From assembly GCA_027922465.2 (NCBI GenBank), contig BQMF02000100.1:930001-994000 (forward strand): DNA of 64,000 nucleotides, given 5' to 3'. Shown piece by piece: positions 10,726-21,904 of this stretch. Both the position numbers and the translations under genes were made by a program. Every line of letters starts with the position of its first letter. Position 1 is the stretch's first letter. Source of the DNA: Turritopsis dohrnii (Eukaryota; Cnidaria; Hydrozoa; Anthoathecata; Oceaniidae). Below the pieces are notes generated by a model. The model ran no database searches. It was not told the origin of the DNA and was given only the letters and a program-made list of their open reading frames with translations.

Positions 10726-13680
10726 CTATATCACTTCGTATTCTAAATCATTCAATACAGTTATCTTGTTGGATTCATCTTCAATCATTTCTTTAAAGTG
10801 ACGCAAATACTTTTGCTCTTCTTCGCGGATGATTTTCTTAGTATCTATGGAATTCATGAACTCCTTGTGTGATTTTTCATAGTATGGAAGATAGACAAAA
10901 CATGCGTGAAAGCAAAACAAGATCTCTAGCTGCTTTGGGAGGGAGAATTTCTTGTGATAATTAAGCTCGCGATGCTTTACTGCTAATACCGATTTCGAAG
11001 TTTCAATATGTTGCCGAGCTAAGCTATAGCAACAGAACAATGGTTTTTCGTGCCATTGCATTCCCGTAGCGTCTAGTTTTGATTCGAGTAAATGTTTCTT
11101 CAAGTGGACAATGGCTTTTTGAAATAGAATTTGAATACGTATCAACATAACAAAGCGTGTTAAATAGACTTTAGGTTCGGACTTAGGTACCACAATCCTT
11201 ACAATGCGTTGTAGAATTTCTCTGACTCTGGTTTGACGCAAAACCTCGTGCATATTTTCAATAGGTAGTGTGTCACCCATGGCATCAAGAAGATCATAGT
11301 AGATGGGATACGTATAAAAATTTCTTCGAATACAAGCGTGGAAAACATCTCGCACATCTCTTTGAAAAAGGTGATCTTGCTGCATAGAGTAGATCGAACA
11401 TTCTTTTATCTCCTCGCCCCAAAGATCAAGAAATTCTTGATCACAAATTCCATTTCTGCTGTTCTCTACTTGTTCTTTTGCGATATGACATGCTAAATCT
11501 GATAGTTTGACAATGAATGTTTTTTCAATTCCTTCGTAAAGACTCATCGTGAACAGGCTTTGAAATTTTAACTGTAATTGATGAAAATGATCTTGTATCA
11601 ACCATCTGCAACGTTCTTTTAGATCAGAATTGAAATTCTCCTTACTCTCAGAAGAAGTTGCAGAACAGTTGGGTTGAGATTCAATTAGTTGTGTGAATTT
11701 CTTCAGGATAACCCCCAACGTTATATCGCATTCCTTTGTAAATGACTTTTTCAAGCTTTCAAATACTTTTATAAGATCAGTATTCTCATCTGTATACCGG
11801 AGTTGTTCAACTTTCTGATGATAATGAGTGAATAGATTTTGGACTTTTTTCAGGAATCCCATTTCCGCATTATCTATTTCTTTTGCTAGTGTTGATTGAA
11901 CCTCGTTCAATTTGCCACCAGATTTTAAAACATGCAATAGGAAATACTCACATACCTTTGTCCATGTCGTCTGGATTTTCTTGGAAGTAGATGTCATGTC
12001 TGCTTTTGAATGAAGATTCGTTGTGAAAACAGAAGCTTTAAGGTCATGTAATTGCTTTTTAAACTGGGCAATAATATCAGGTTGGTCAATCCGTGCTTCG
12101 CTTGGAATTGTAATAAAAAAAATAGAATCTTTAACGCTTGATGTACCCGATAGAAGGTTTTTGCTTTCTGCTTCTGACTGTTCGAAATCTTCAAAACATT
12201 TTTTAAACTCTTCTTTTTTGTTCATATGTTTTCCATTCCACACTACAACAACTTTGAGATCTATCTCATGGTTCCGAATACCAGATAGCAAGTTTATGGA
12301 AGCGTCTATACAAATTGCAGCTTCACTATAAGACTTTTCTGACACATTCAGTATTGCAACATCTGAAACGCCCAAACAGAACGAAGCGATTTTATTGATG
12401 TCATTTTTAGAATCTGCGCCAATTGATAAATTGAACGCAACAGCTTCGAGCAGAAGAACAGCGTGGTAGGGACACCCAACAATTGAAAGTAAAACTATGC
12501 GCAAACTTAGATATTTATCTTTCCAAATTGGCAATATTGGAGTTCCAGCTCCAAACATGGCATCTACAATGACAGAGTCCAAGTCACCATCGAAATTAAT
12601 TGACGATACAAGCAAAACGTTTGGATCGCTTTCTAATTTTAATTTCTCCTTTATTAGGTTCTGTGATATGTTCAAAATAGCGTTGATCCAATGTAGGTGT
12701 AAGTTGTGAGCTGCCTGATCAAATAAATTGATTTGTAAACCATCAAAAAGCATTTCTGTTAAACGTTCAGCAAATAGTTTTAATCCTGAAGGTGTTGGTG
12801 CGTCAATGAACGTGGTACAGCTTAGTTCGTAAAGTCTTGTACATTCTGCAACTAAATCCATAACATCCACTCGCTCTTTCAAATCTCCAGCGTCGTCATT
12901 GATTAGTCTAGATAGATACTGATGAAATGCATATAGAAATTGAAGTGATTCTTCAGATGTTTTCGTTGTAATGAAAGCTTCAAGAAAGTGCTTCACCAAT
13001 ACTGAAACCTGTTGCTCAGATCGTTTGATCCTTTTCTCAATTATCTCTCCTTTTGACAATGCCTTCAAAAGGTCAAAATGATTAGCACTACGATAGAACT
13101 TACTCTCAATTTTATATTTTTGTTTATATAGGCTATGCAGAGGGAATAACCTTGACCATAATGACTTATATGAAGGTCTTCCGTAGACATCACATCCCTC
13201 GCGTATCTCTTTCTTTATTCTTTCAACAATTTCTTTTACTTTATTTTGTAAACTTTCTGATGGACATAACAGACTTTGATAACGAGAGGTTGTCTTTCTA
13301 CTTCGACAAACTTTTCCACCTTGCACTTTTCTGAAACATAATTCTTTTATGAAACCATTATATATGATATCATGAATTTTATCACTTACGTTCTTATTGT
13401 TCAACTGCAAGTAGCTTATACTTGAAAAGCCATTTTCAAATCCATTGAACAGAAACTGGAGGTCAACTGGATTTGTTTGAATATCATATAACAACAATAC
13501 TTTAATTTGCTTCTTTATTCTTTTCAGTTCTTCATGCAAATCATCCATAACATATTTTAGATCAGTCTTCAATGAAACCTGTGATGATATCAACATTACC
13601 AGCAAATCGGATTGGATGGCCATTGCTTTAAATATTTGCTGGTTCTTCAAAGCATCACCTCTTAAATTAAGTACTTCTGC
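10726..13680 (-). pseudogene. VLIG-like exon, 3' part with long C-terminal region (minus-strand copy)
   Basis: An open frame of about 980 codons that continues the N-terminal part at 17900-18524 after a LINE insertion. It matches the other two copies through the degenerate G-domain (DSVIVDAMFGAGT at about 12560, CLGVSDVAILNVSEKS at about 12350). It then runs on for ~360 residues that the other two copies lack (from about KVCEYFLLHVLK to the TAG at 10726-10728). The extension is helical and charged, with heptad-like stretches. No internal stop exists in this segment, so it either decayed recently or is still used. Upstream damage (LINE insertion, truncated and frameshifted SNTX/FN3 exon) makes the whole locus a pseudogene. 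The GKS P-loop is absent here too. Confidence 0.8.
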
Positions 13681-13712
13681 TTCAAATCCATTGAACAGAA
13701 ACTGGGGGCCAA
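13435..13712. repeat. Host-exon segment copied to the LINE 5' junction
   Basis: The 25 bases at 13435-13459 inside the VLIG-like exon are repeated exactly at 13681-13705, right where the exon is interrupted by the LINE. Similarity continues with three mismatches to 13712. The second copy is foreign to the exon alignment, so it is junction filler copied from about 246 bp away. Confidence 0.85.
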
Positions 13713-13729
13713 TTATCGCTCAACCGAAA

Positions 13730-14301
13730 CAATAGACACCGAAGTAACGAATAGCAACATAACCTCAAATGCACAAACCCCAACCACCCGTTCCGAACAT
13801 GACCCACAACACTGGAAAAGGGGTACGGGATTAATTGCAGGTGACTCTATTATATGCGGGGTTGATGAAAAACGTCTAAGCAAATACGGACCTGTCAAAG
13901 TAAGATCATTTCCAGGAGCAAAAATTGAAGACATGTACCACTATCTTATACCACTTCTTAATAAGAAGCCTTCCTCGGTCATACTACATATCGGAACAAA
14001 CAATGCGATTGAAGACACTTCTAGAATAATTGTCGATAAACTAAGTAACCTAATGGCTTATATGAAGAACTATTTACCTGGACTTGAAATCATCCTCTCG
14101 GAACCGACAATACGTAACAATCATGCGAAAGCTGCAGTGACGATACATCACCTGAAACGACACATACACGACTTGAAACTAAAGCTGGTAAAAAATGACA
14201 ACTTGACAAGTGAGCACTTGGGAAATAAAAAACTGCATTTGAATGAACGGGGCTGTGGAAGACTAGCAATAAATTTTATTCGACATCTACGCTCAAAGTG
14301 A
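13730..14301 (+). pseudogene. LINE ORF1: SGNH/GDSL-type esterase domain (5' truncated)
   Basis: Open to the left boundary of the LINE. It shows the GDS nucleophile block (AGDSIICGVDEKRLS), FPGAKIEDMYHYLIPLL, ILHIGTNNA and LHLNERG near the end, the block order of SGNH hydrolases that occur as ORF1 of CR1/L2-like LINEs. The role in transposition is thought to be membrane or RNP related but is not firmly known. The start is missing because the element is 5' truncated. Confidence 0.75.
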
Positions 14302-14346
14302 TGCCAACAAGCGACACGTATAAGTTTTTACTCGAAATATGAAAAA

Positions 14347-15845
14347 ATGAGTCTGAACTATATCTCAAGGGTATCTAGGTCCAAAGACAAAAACTCTTCT
14401 AGGGGATTGGGGAGTCTTACAGCAAAAAACCTCAAAAATTTGATATTTGCTCAAATAAATGTTAACTCAATTGACAATAAATTTCTTTATTTACGAAAAC
14501 TAGTCAGAGGAAATGTGGATATCCTCTTGATATCAGAAACAAAACTTGACCAGTCATTTACAAACAGGCAATTCTTTATGGAGGGATATAATCTTGCTGT
14601 AAGATTAGATCGAAATGCCCATGGAGGGGGGATGCTACTTTACGTACGGGAAGACATCCCTACCAGGATTTTGAATATTGAAGAGAATATTGAAGGCTTT
14701 TCTGTTGAGCTAAACCTGCGAAAATAAAATGGCTTATCTGCTGTTCTTACAATCCGAAAAAGTCAGCTATCGTGACACATTTAGATAATTTATCTAAGAC
14801 GTTAGACTTACTCTCCACGAAGTACGATAACACTATATTAATGGGAGACCTCAATGAAAGTGTAAATACGAATGCATTAAAAGTGTTCTGTGAAAACTAT
14901 CAACTAACGAGTATTGTAAAAACTCCGACATGTTTTAAAAATACGGAGAACCCATCATGTATCGACTTAATTTTAACTAACAGACCGAGGCGCTTCCGAG
15001 ATACCTGTACGATAGAAACAGGTCTGTCTGACTTCAATAAAATGGTAACCACTGCTTTAAAATCAAAGTTTGAGAGGTTGCCTCCAAAGATCATCAGCTA
15101 TAGAGATTACAAGACTTTCTCACAACAAGACTTCCGTCAAGATTTAAGTGATAGTCTATTTAGACAAACTGGTTCAATTAGTCAAGATAGTTTCGAAAAT
15201 TTTATAATCACTTGCAAGAGCACGCTAGATAAACATGCTCCAGTAAAACAAAGATACGTGAGAGGAAATCAATCTCCCTTTATGAATAAGGAGATTAGTA
15301 AGGCCATGATGGAAAGAACAAGACTTAAGAACAGATATTTTCGTAACACATCTAAGGAGAATGAAATCCTATACAAAAAACAGCGAAATTATTGCGTGTC
15401 TTTAGTGAGAAAAGTGAAAAAAGACTATTACAATAGCTTAAAGGTAAATGATATTGTTGATAATAAAAAATTTTGGAAGACTATTAAGCCTTTTCTGTCA
15501 GACAAGGGTCCAACAAAAGAAAAAATAACTCTTGTTGAGAACGATAATATAGTTAAGTCTGACCTAATAACTGATGAAATTCTAAACTCCTTCTTCACAA
15601 AAGTTGTCTCGCAGTTAAATATCTCAAAATACCAAAATTGTGATCCAGCTGCAGACATTATTACTGATAGAACTACGAAAGCAATCGTGAAATATAGAAA
15701 CCATCCTAGCATTATAACTATTAGGCAGAGATTTGAAAATGAGAGCTTTTCATTTTCTGAAGTGAACCAGAGGGACATTGAGTTGGAGATTAGAAATCTC
15801 GACTCGTCCAAATGTACACAGGACTCAGAATACCCACAAGGATAA
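14347..15845 (+). pseudogene. LINE ORF2 N-terminal: AP-endonuclease domain, frameshifted
   Basis: Two frames cover it: 14347-14727 and 14772-15845. The first has INVNSIDNKF, ILLISETKLDQSF, YNLAVRLDR-AHGGGMLLYVRED. The second has ILMGDLNESVN, CIDLILTN and TGLSDFNKM. These are the conserved AP-endonuclease blocks in order. An extra A around 14725 separates the frames. In the last block an Asn stands where related elements usually have a His, which would impair catalysis. The remainder (to 15845) is the linker before the RT and ends at another frameshift. Confidence 0.8.
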
Positions 15846-16625
15846 TCAAAGAAAATAATGACATTCTTGCAGAAATTATCACAATTTCTATTAATAATAC
15901 CATTAAAACATCCAAGTTCCCGGCTACACTTAAGCAGGCTGATATCACTCCAGCCTACAAAAAAGGCTCAAAGAATAACAAGGAGAATTTTAGACCAATC
16001 AGTATTCTTTCCAATCTTTCCAAGCTGTTTGAGAGATGTTTGTTCAAGCAAATGACATCTTATTTTGAGCAAAAACTCTCTAAATTCCAATTTGGTTTCC
16101 GTAAGGGAAACAGTGCACAGCAAACCCTCATTGTAATGATTGAGAAGTGGAAAAGGGCTATGGATAGAGGGAATCGGTTTGGAGCATTACTTACTGATCT
16201 CTCTAAAGCATTCGATTCTCTCTCACACGAGCTTCTGATCGCAAAGCGCCATGCATATGGTTTTAATTTACCATCACTTCGACTCATTCATGATTATCTA
16301 ACTAATCGCTGGCAGAGAACGAAGGTCAACACAACATTTAGTTCGTGGCTAGAAATACTATACGGTGTACCGCAAGGCTCCTTACTAGGACCATTACTTT
16401 TTAACATATTTCTCTGTGATCTATTTTTTATAATTAACGACATCAATTTTGCTAGTTATGCCGATGACAACACTCCTTATGTCCAAGGAAAAGATGTTGA
16501 CCATGTCATCGAGCAACTTGAAAACACAGCCGTCAAATTGTTTCAATGGTTCCACGACAATGAATTAAAAGCAAATGCGGATAAGTGTCACTTATTACTC
16601 AGTGTTAATGAAAGAAATACCATTA
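15812..16625 (+). pseudogene. LINE ORF2: reverse transcriptase domain, cut by a SINE
   Basis: Shows FRPISILSNLSKLFERCLF, FQFGFRKGNSAQQ, LLTDLSKAFDSLSH (motif A), YGVPQGSLLGPLLF (motif B) and SYADDNTPYV (motif C with YADD). It is open until the SINE insertion at 16626. The motif series is that of CR1/L2/jockey-type LINEs. Confidence 0.88.
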
Positions 16626-16943
16626 ATTTATTTATTCATTTATTTATTTACGAATGTTTACCCAGGATAGCCTCTTCAGTTCCTTAAGGTACTGTTATCA
16701 ATGAGGGTCCTGCGAAGGAGGTCCTAGAGCATTTAAAGCCGCCATTTGGGCTACGGAAGCTGTAATGACAGAAACCGCTCAACTAGACAACCACCCCAGA
16801 CATCATTCCTACTCTCTTGCTGAGTGCTAAGCAGAGAGGAGTGATTCACACTGTTATAGTCGCTGGCATGACTCGGTCGGGGATTGAACCCGCGACCTCC
16901 CGAACAGGAAGCGAGCACTCTACCACAAGGCTACCAGTCGGTA
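16626..16943 (-). mobile_element. tRNA-derived SINE inserted in the LINE
   Basis: On the minus strand the head shows an A-box-like TGGTAGAGTGCTCGC and a B-box-like GGGTTCAATCCCCGACC with spacing like a tRNA promoter. The tail is an AAAT-rich repeat (16626-16655 on the plus strand). It interrupts the RT-to-tail reading of the LINE. No certain target duplication was found. Confidence 0.75.
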
Positions 16944-17620
16944 TACTGAAGGGTGTGAAATAGGCAGCGGTAAAACAGAGAAATTACTTGGTGTCACGCT
17001 AGATAATAATCTAACATTCAATAGCCACATTAATCAAATGTGTAACAAAGCCTCGCAAAAACTTAATGCTATTGCAAGAATGATACCAGAAATAAGATTA
17101 ACCAAACGGAAATCTTTAATTACTTCTTTTTTTAAGTCTTTATTCAACTACTGCCCATTAGTATGGATGTGTCAGAAGCCATAACAAACGAATAAATAGG
17201 TTGCATGAGAGAGCACTAAGAATGGTTTATAATGATAAATCATCATCCTTTAACGAGTTGCTAGAAATGGATGGATCTGTGACTGTCCATCAACGCAATA
17301 TACAAATTCTAATGACAGAAATGTTTAAAGTAAAAAAAAATCTTGCACCATCGCTCTTGAATGAAATCTTCAGAATAAAAAAAGCATCACGTTATAACCT
17401 CCGTATTGAAGCGGATTTTGAAGTTCCGAAAGTACATACCACCACATTTGGAACAGAAAGCTTAAGTTTTTTAGGACCAAAACTTTGGAAATCTGTACCA
17501 CTACCTATCAAACAACTAGATTCACTACAGTCTTTTAAAAATAACATAAAAAAATGGACTCCTGACGCTTGTCCTTGTCGCTTGTGCAAAACCTACATAC
17601 AGAATATTGGTTTCCTATAA
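16944..17620 (+). pseudogene. LINE ORF2 C-terminal region
   Basis: Continues ORF2 after the SINE: KLLGVTLDNNLTFNSHI, LFNYCPLVWM, then after a frameshift near 17180 LHERALRMVYND, VHQRNIQILMTEMFKV, GPKLWKSVP, and a cysteine motif CPCRLCKTYI near the end. The pattern is typical of the C-terminus of CR1/jockey-like LINEs. Confidence 0.75.
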
Positions 17621-17857
17621 CGTTTGGATATTACTCATTTTAATAATTTATTTAATTTTATCGGTTTTTTTCGGATATTTTACTTTTATCAGAACTTGTT
17701 TACAAACTACAGGAAGTTGACTTTTATTAGCATTCTTTCAGAATGGCTACATAAGCGTTTATATATTGTCTTTTAAACATTTTATGATGTACTTTAATAT
17801 GGTAAATATTTTTTTAAATATTTGTAACTTGTAAATTGTCAACTAGAAATAAAGTGA

Positions 17858-17899
<42 letters not shown>
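17858..17899 (+). repeat. (TAG)n microsatellite, LINE 3' tail
   Basis: About 14 TAG units directly before the resumption of the VLIG-like exon. CR1/L2-type LINEs end in short tandem repeats rather than poly-A, which fits. It creates a spurious poly-Thr end to the minus-strand reading frame. Confidence 0.9.
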
Positions 17900-17901
<2 letters not shown>

Positions 17902-18524
17902 TCCTGGTCAAACACGGAACCAAAACTATAACTTGAAAATAATTCCATAAAACCAACAAATTCGCGATAGAGAATGGTATCAACCCTTCCCCTCCAAAGC
18001 ACATCTTTTTTGTTGATAGCATGGTGTTTTCTTAACACTAGATTAATCAGTTGTGATTTTGATATTGCCAAATCACCAAAACGAACAAATGACACTAATG
18101 GTTTATTGACTTCATTCATATTTTCCAACAAAATATCAGACGGATTTTCATCTTCTTGGTAATACTTTGAAACCAATGGAATTGCAATTTGATTCTTCAA
18201 AAATTGTTTCTTGACAATTTCCTTCTTTGACAAATCCATATGAGTCAATATCGCCAGCAGAATATCACGTGGACTTTGAGGAGCAATGTGTAGCTTCCTA
18301 TCTTTCATCCAACACAGTGCCTCAAACAGGCAGTCAGTATCACCAACTGTAATTCCTTGAAGCCTTTCAATCAATGCATTGATTTTGTTGTCTGGATATT
18401 TTGATGAATTACCGAAGTCTTTCATTATCTGCATTTTATGAATTGCTAATTTGATATCCATTATGGTTATGTAATTAAGATCTGCAGCATTGTCATCAAA
18501 GATGTCTTTAATTGATTTATTTGC
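17900..18524 (-). pseudogene. VLIG-like exon, 5' part (minus-strand copy)
   Basis: Begins after a TAG acceptor (plus-strand CT at 18525-18526) in the same phase 0 as the other copies, with MDIKLAIHKMQI at 18461. It includes ALCWMKDRKL, QIAIPLVSKYYQ and LVSFVRFGDLAISKSQ. The frame is broken at FDQD by the LINE and resumes at 13680. The splice site and reading frame are still intact here. Confidence 0.82.
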
Positions 18525-18880
18525 CTATAACGTAATTTTAAATTGGAGCATGAGAACAAATTTCAACTAACTTCACGCCGTTCTTAGCGCTAGAAATGCC
18601 AACAGAGAGGTGTAATTATTTTTACTTATTGTTGAAGTGTTGAATTTTTCAATGATAAAAATATACAACAATATAATAGAAACAAACTGTATGCAACTTT
18701 GTGTATCTATACAAATGTAAAAGTTTGCATAAAAAAAACCATGTTTGTGCGTATTTTTGATGCATTCGAATTATTTTCCTAATTACCACGTATTACGCTT
18801 GTTTAGTAATTCTCTTTCACTGACTTTGTTTGGTATTAGAAAACTCACTGAAAAAAGCTTTTTAAGAAGCAAAATTCTAC
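18525..18880 (-). other. Intron of the minus-strand copy
   Basis: GTAG donor (minus strand, starting at 18880) and TAG acceptor ending at 18525. It sits at the same position and phase as the introns at 1-303 and 56917-57182. Confidence 0.75.
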
Positions 18881-20410
18881 CTTTTCTTTCTCTATTTGTA
18901 TTTTAATCTCACAACTCCATTGAGAAGATCCGTAATCACTAGACAAACAAATTTGTATAGCGTACCAACCACTTTCAAAGGGCAACTCTGGAGCTGTTAA
19001 GAGAGCGTTTTCGTCATGGTACTCCAGTATTAAGCTGTTCCAATCATCATTGATCAGTAAACTTTTGTATCGAGAAACAACACGCATTCCAAGTTTAAAG
19101 AACTCCTCTGGAAGTTTTTCTTGTAGTTTTATTTGCAAGGAGTTATCAACAAACATTATTGATTTGATCTCAGGAACTAGTAGAGGATTAGTTCGTACAA
19201 CGCATTCATCAGTCCAGTCAGAAATTTCTTCCTTTTCGTTACAAGCTCTGACGCTAATTTTATATGTGGTATCAAATCTCAGCCAGTCGATTAAGACGGT
19301 GTTACAGATAGCTTTGGACAACCGATAATGCTCTAAGGTAACCTGTGTATGCTCAATGCAGCGAATCTCATATAAATCTGTTTCAGCATCTGATGACATC
19401 CACCAGGAAGGTTCAGCCTGGTTGTAGTCCATTACCACTACTTTGAAGTTTATTTGTTGCTTGAATGTGTATGTGTAAACATTTACTTGTGTATAGCATC
19501 CATGCAAACCCAAACCCGGATACTTTTTACGTGTTGTGAAGGTGTATTCTGTACATGGACGAACGTTATGTGCTGAAAATAAATATTCATTTTGCATTTG
19601 ACATTTCTTCGCTGAAAGTAGCACTTTTTGTTGATGTTTCACTGTGTCAACTGAATCAGTAGAGCTACTATCTATTGATGTATCTTTCGAGCATTCTATT
19701 TCATATGATATTTCAAAAAAAGAATCTTCGCTTGTTTTTGATTGTTTCCCAAGCAGCTTATTTGTACTGTAATATAAAAAATCAGATCGATCCCAAACAT
19801 ATAGCTCAGTATATTCCTCAAAATTTCTTATTTCCATTGAGCCTTTTTTGAATATATCAACGTAAACGCTTGGTTTGGTTCTTGTTGCCATCAAAGATAC
19901 ACTTCTTGCAATAAATTTACAATGTACTTTGATCCTTGTTTGCTTTGGCAAAATCAATGAATTGAATAACTCGTTGTCTCATTTTCTGCATGAATATCTC
20001 ATCTTTGTACCAGGGGTTTGCATCTTCATCATCATTCCTTCTTCTTTTGCCATTCTCAAGATAACTTTGCAGATCTTCAAAGAAAAGATCATGTTCTTCA
20101 ACTACTTGCATGGTCAATACAACACATACATCTGTGGTGATGTAGGTGCTCTCATATTCATTGCTTAGCTGCACGTCAATGTTGTTATTTTCATTCTCCG
20201 TGCACTTTCGATAGGTTTCCAGTAGATCTATTTCTTCTTTTATAGTTTCAAGCCAGCGATTTATTTTCAGTCGATCGATGCAGCTTTTCTAGGAATTCGT
20301 GTAATTCCTTTTGATCTTTATCTTCCCGACGAATATCAACAACAAGCTCTTTTAAAACTTCGTTTTGAAATTTCATCTTGAATTTCTATATAATTTATCA
20401 TTGATTGGAA
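18881..20410 (-). pseudogene. SNTX helical/thioredoxin-like and FN3-like exon, 5' truncated copy
   Basis: Corresponds to 55400-56916 of the complete copy: the end of the SNTX helical region, the thioredoxin-like part (TDVCVVLTMQVVEEHD, YKDEIFMQKMRQR) and three FN3-like modules (EYTFTTRK, YEIRCIEHTQVTLEHY, ISDWTDECVVRTNP, SGWYAIQICLSS). Damage: similarity ends at about 20410 so the SNTX pore-domain-like part is missing, there is an 11-base deletion near 20275, and one extra base near 19925. No upstream exons are seen beyond 20410. It is therefore a broken relative of a toxin-family gene; it is described here only. Confidence 0.8.
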
Positions 20411-21498
20411 TCCGCAAAAATAAATTCCGCAAAAAAAAGTTCCGTACAAATTTTTTCCGCAAACAATTTCTTCCCTTAAGGAATTATAAATTCAGTCATT
20501 CAAACGTAATTTCAAAACATTTACAGATGCATGTTTGGTTAACAGAAACAGATACCAAAAATATTTATATACATCGTTAATCAATAAAAAATAGGCTCGG
20601 TTCAGTTGACACAAACAAACTTTATACATAGCTGAGTTAATGATCAACTGTCGCCATGGTTATGTTCAACGAATTATGATGCTAATAATCCATGCTAATC
20701 ATTTATATTACATAAAATAAAATACTTGCTTTAAAACAGCCACGATGTTTTCATTTTGCAGAAGCGAAAGAAGAGATATAACTCGAAAAAAAAATGCCTT
20801 TCCTGGATTTTGAAGTCAGTTTTCAACAGATGTATTAAGTGAATTCAAAATTTCATAATACTTTCCTAATTGATACTTCATTATTGCTATCAAAAGCTGC
20901 AACGATGTTTTCTAGCGAATCCATGTTGAACTGGGTCTAATTCGAAGGTCCCATGGTCGTTTTGTGCAGATTTGGTGATCATTCATTCAATTACACGGGT
21001 TACTAGTACTCACTGATATTACTTGTTAAGCTTTATTTGCACTTGTTGAAAGGTATATTAGCATCAGTGTGACTTAGGCCTAAGAGATAACAAAAAATAA
21101 CAAAGTATTGTGCAGATTTTCATCTGTTTAAGTGTAGATCTATTTGGTTTCCATATTGCAAGTTGGTTTTGAAATACCGCCAGGCTTCCTTAAAAACTGA
21201 TTTTGTGGAAATATTTAAACATATAACTTTGCCTCATATCAGGTCCCAAATCAACCAAAACATTTTTTTTCGGCAAAAAACTTGTTTTCGTTCTGTTGTT
21301 AATGTATAGCTTGCTGTCTGTATAAATTGGAATGCTTGAGCGCGCGGGCATTTTTAGCTAAAGCTACATGCTAGTAGTAGTAATAATGATAAAAAACAAA
21401 CACCGCGACGAAGTGAAACAAAAACACGTCAGAGGAGCAAAAAAAACGTAAAGCAATGGAAACTAGAGAATCTTCTAGCGGCATGGGAATACTCACGA
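20411..21498. other. Intergenic; nothing recognised
   Basis: AT-rich DNA beyond the truncation point of the pseudogene. Contains simple TTCCG/CAAAAAAA-like stretches at 20415-20475 but no gene that I can support. Confidence 0.5.
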
Positions 21499-21904
21499 AA
21501 GAATAACGGAAATTATGAAGTGAGCGATGTCGAAACACACGACGCGGATGCAAATAAGGAAAACAGGTCTACAACGAATAACAATAAAAACATTTCTCAA
21601 CAAAGCAAATCCATACTAAGTTCTTTATTCTGACATTTTGCTTGTTAAATAATTTTATAAATTAATTTAACTTATGTGAAAGGTAATGGTTATTAATTAA
21701 ATCGTTTGAACGAAATAATCCCAGCTACAGGCAGAAAAATCAAATTATATTCGAGATAAATTTATCCGACAACAAAAGAATAATTCCTAAAAACGTTAGG
21801 ATAGTGTTACAGTTGACGTTCAGAAAGGCGGATGGAACAACCTTGGAAGAATAACGGAAATTATGAAGTGAGCGATGTCGAAACACACGACGCGGATGCA
21901 AATA
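21499..21904 (+). repeat. Exact 58-bp direct repeat (21499-21556 and 21847-21904)
   Basis: Both copies begin AAGAATAACGGAAATTATGA and end GACGCGGATGCAAATA, separated by 348 bp start to start. The reading frame NNGNYEVSDVETHDADAN is open through both copies and the flanks differ. It may be part of a repeated exon or a transposon fragment. Confidence 0.8.

Larger units (their letters stand above)
13713..17899 (+). mobile_element. CR1/L2-like LINE, 5' truncated and decayed, inserted in the minus-strand VLIG-like exon
   Basis: In order it carries an SGNH-esterase-type ORF1 remnant, an AP-endonuclease, a reverse transcriptase and a C-terminal HRR/CPCR-type tail, ending in a (TAG)n microsatellite at 17858-17899. 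The VLIG-like frame stops exactly at both ends (FDQD on one side, AEVLNLRGDA on the other), so this is an insertion into coding sequence. No clear target duplication is visible. Frameshifts near 14727 and 15820 and a SINE at 16626-16943 show that it is inactive. Confidence 0.85.

Noticed and set aside
17814..17900. Poly-threonine C-terminus of the minus-strand VLIG-like protein
   Set aside because: It is the translated (TAG)n tail of the inserted LINE, not host coding sequence.
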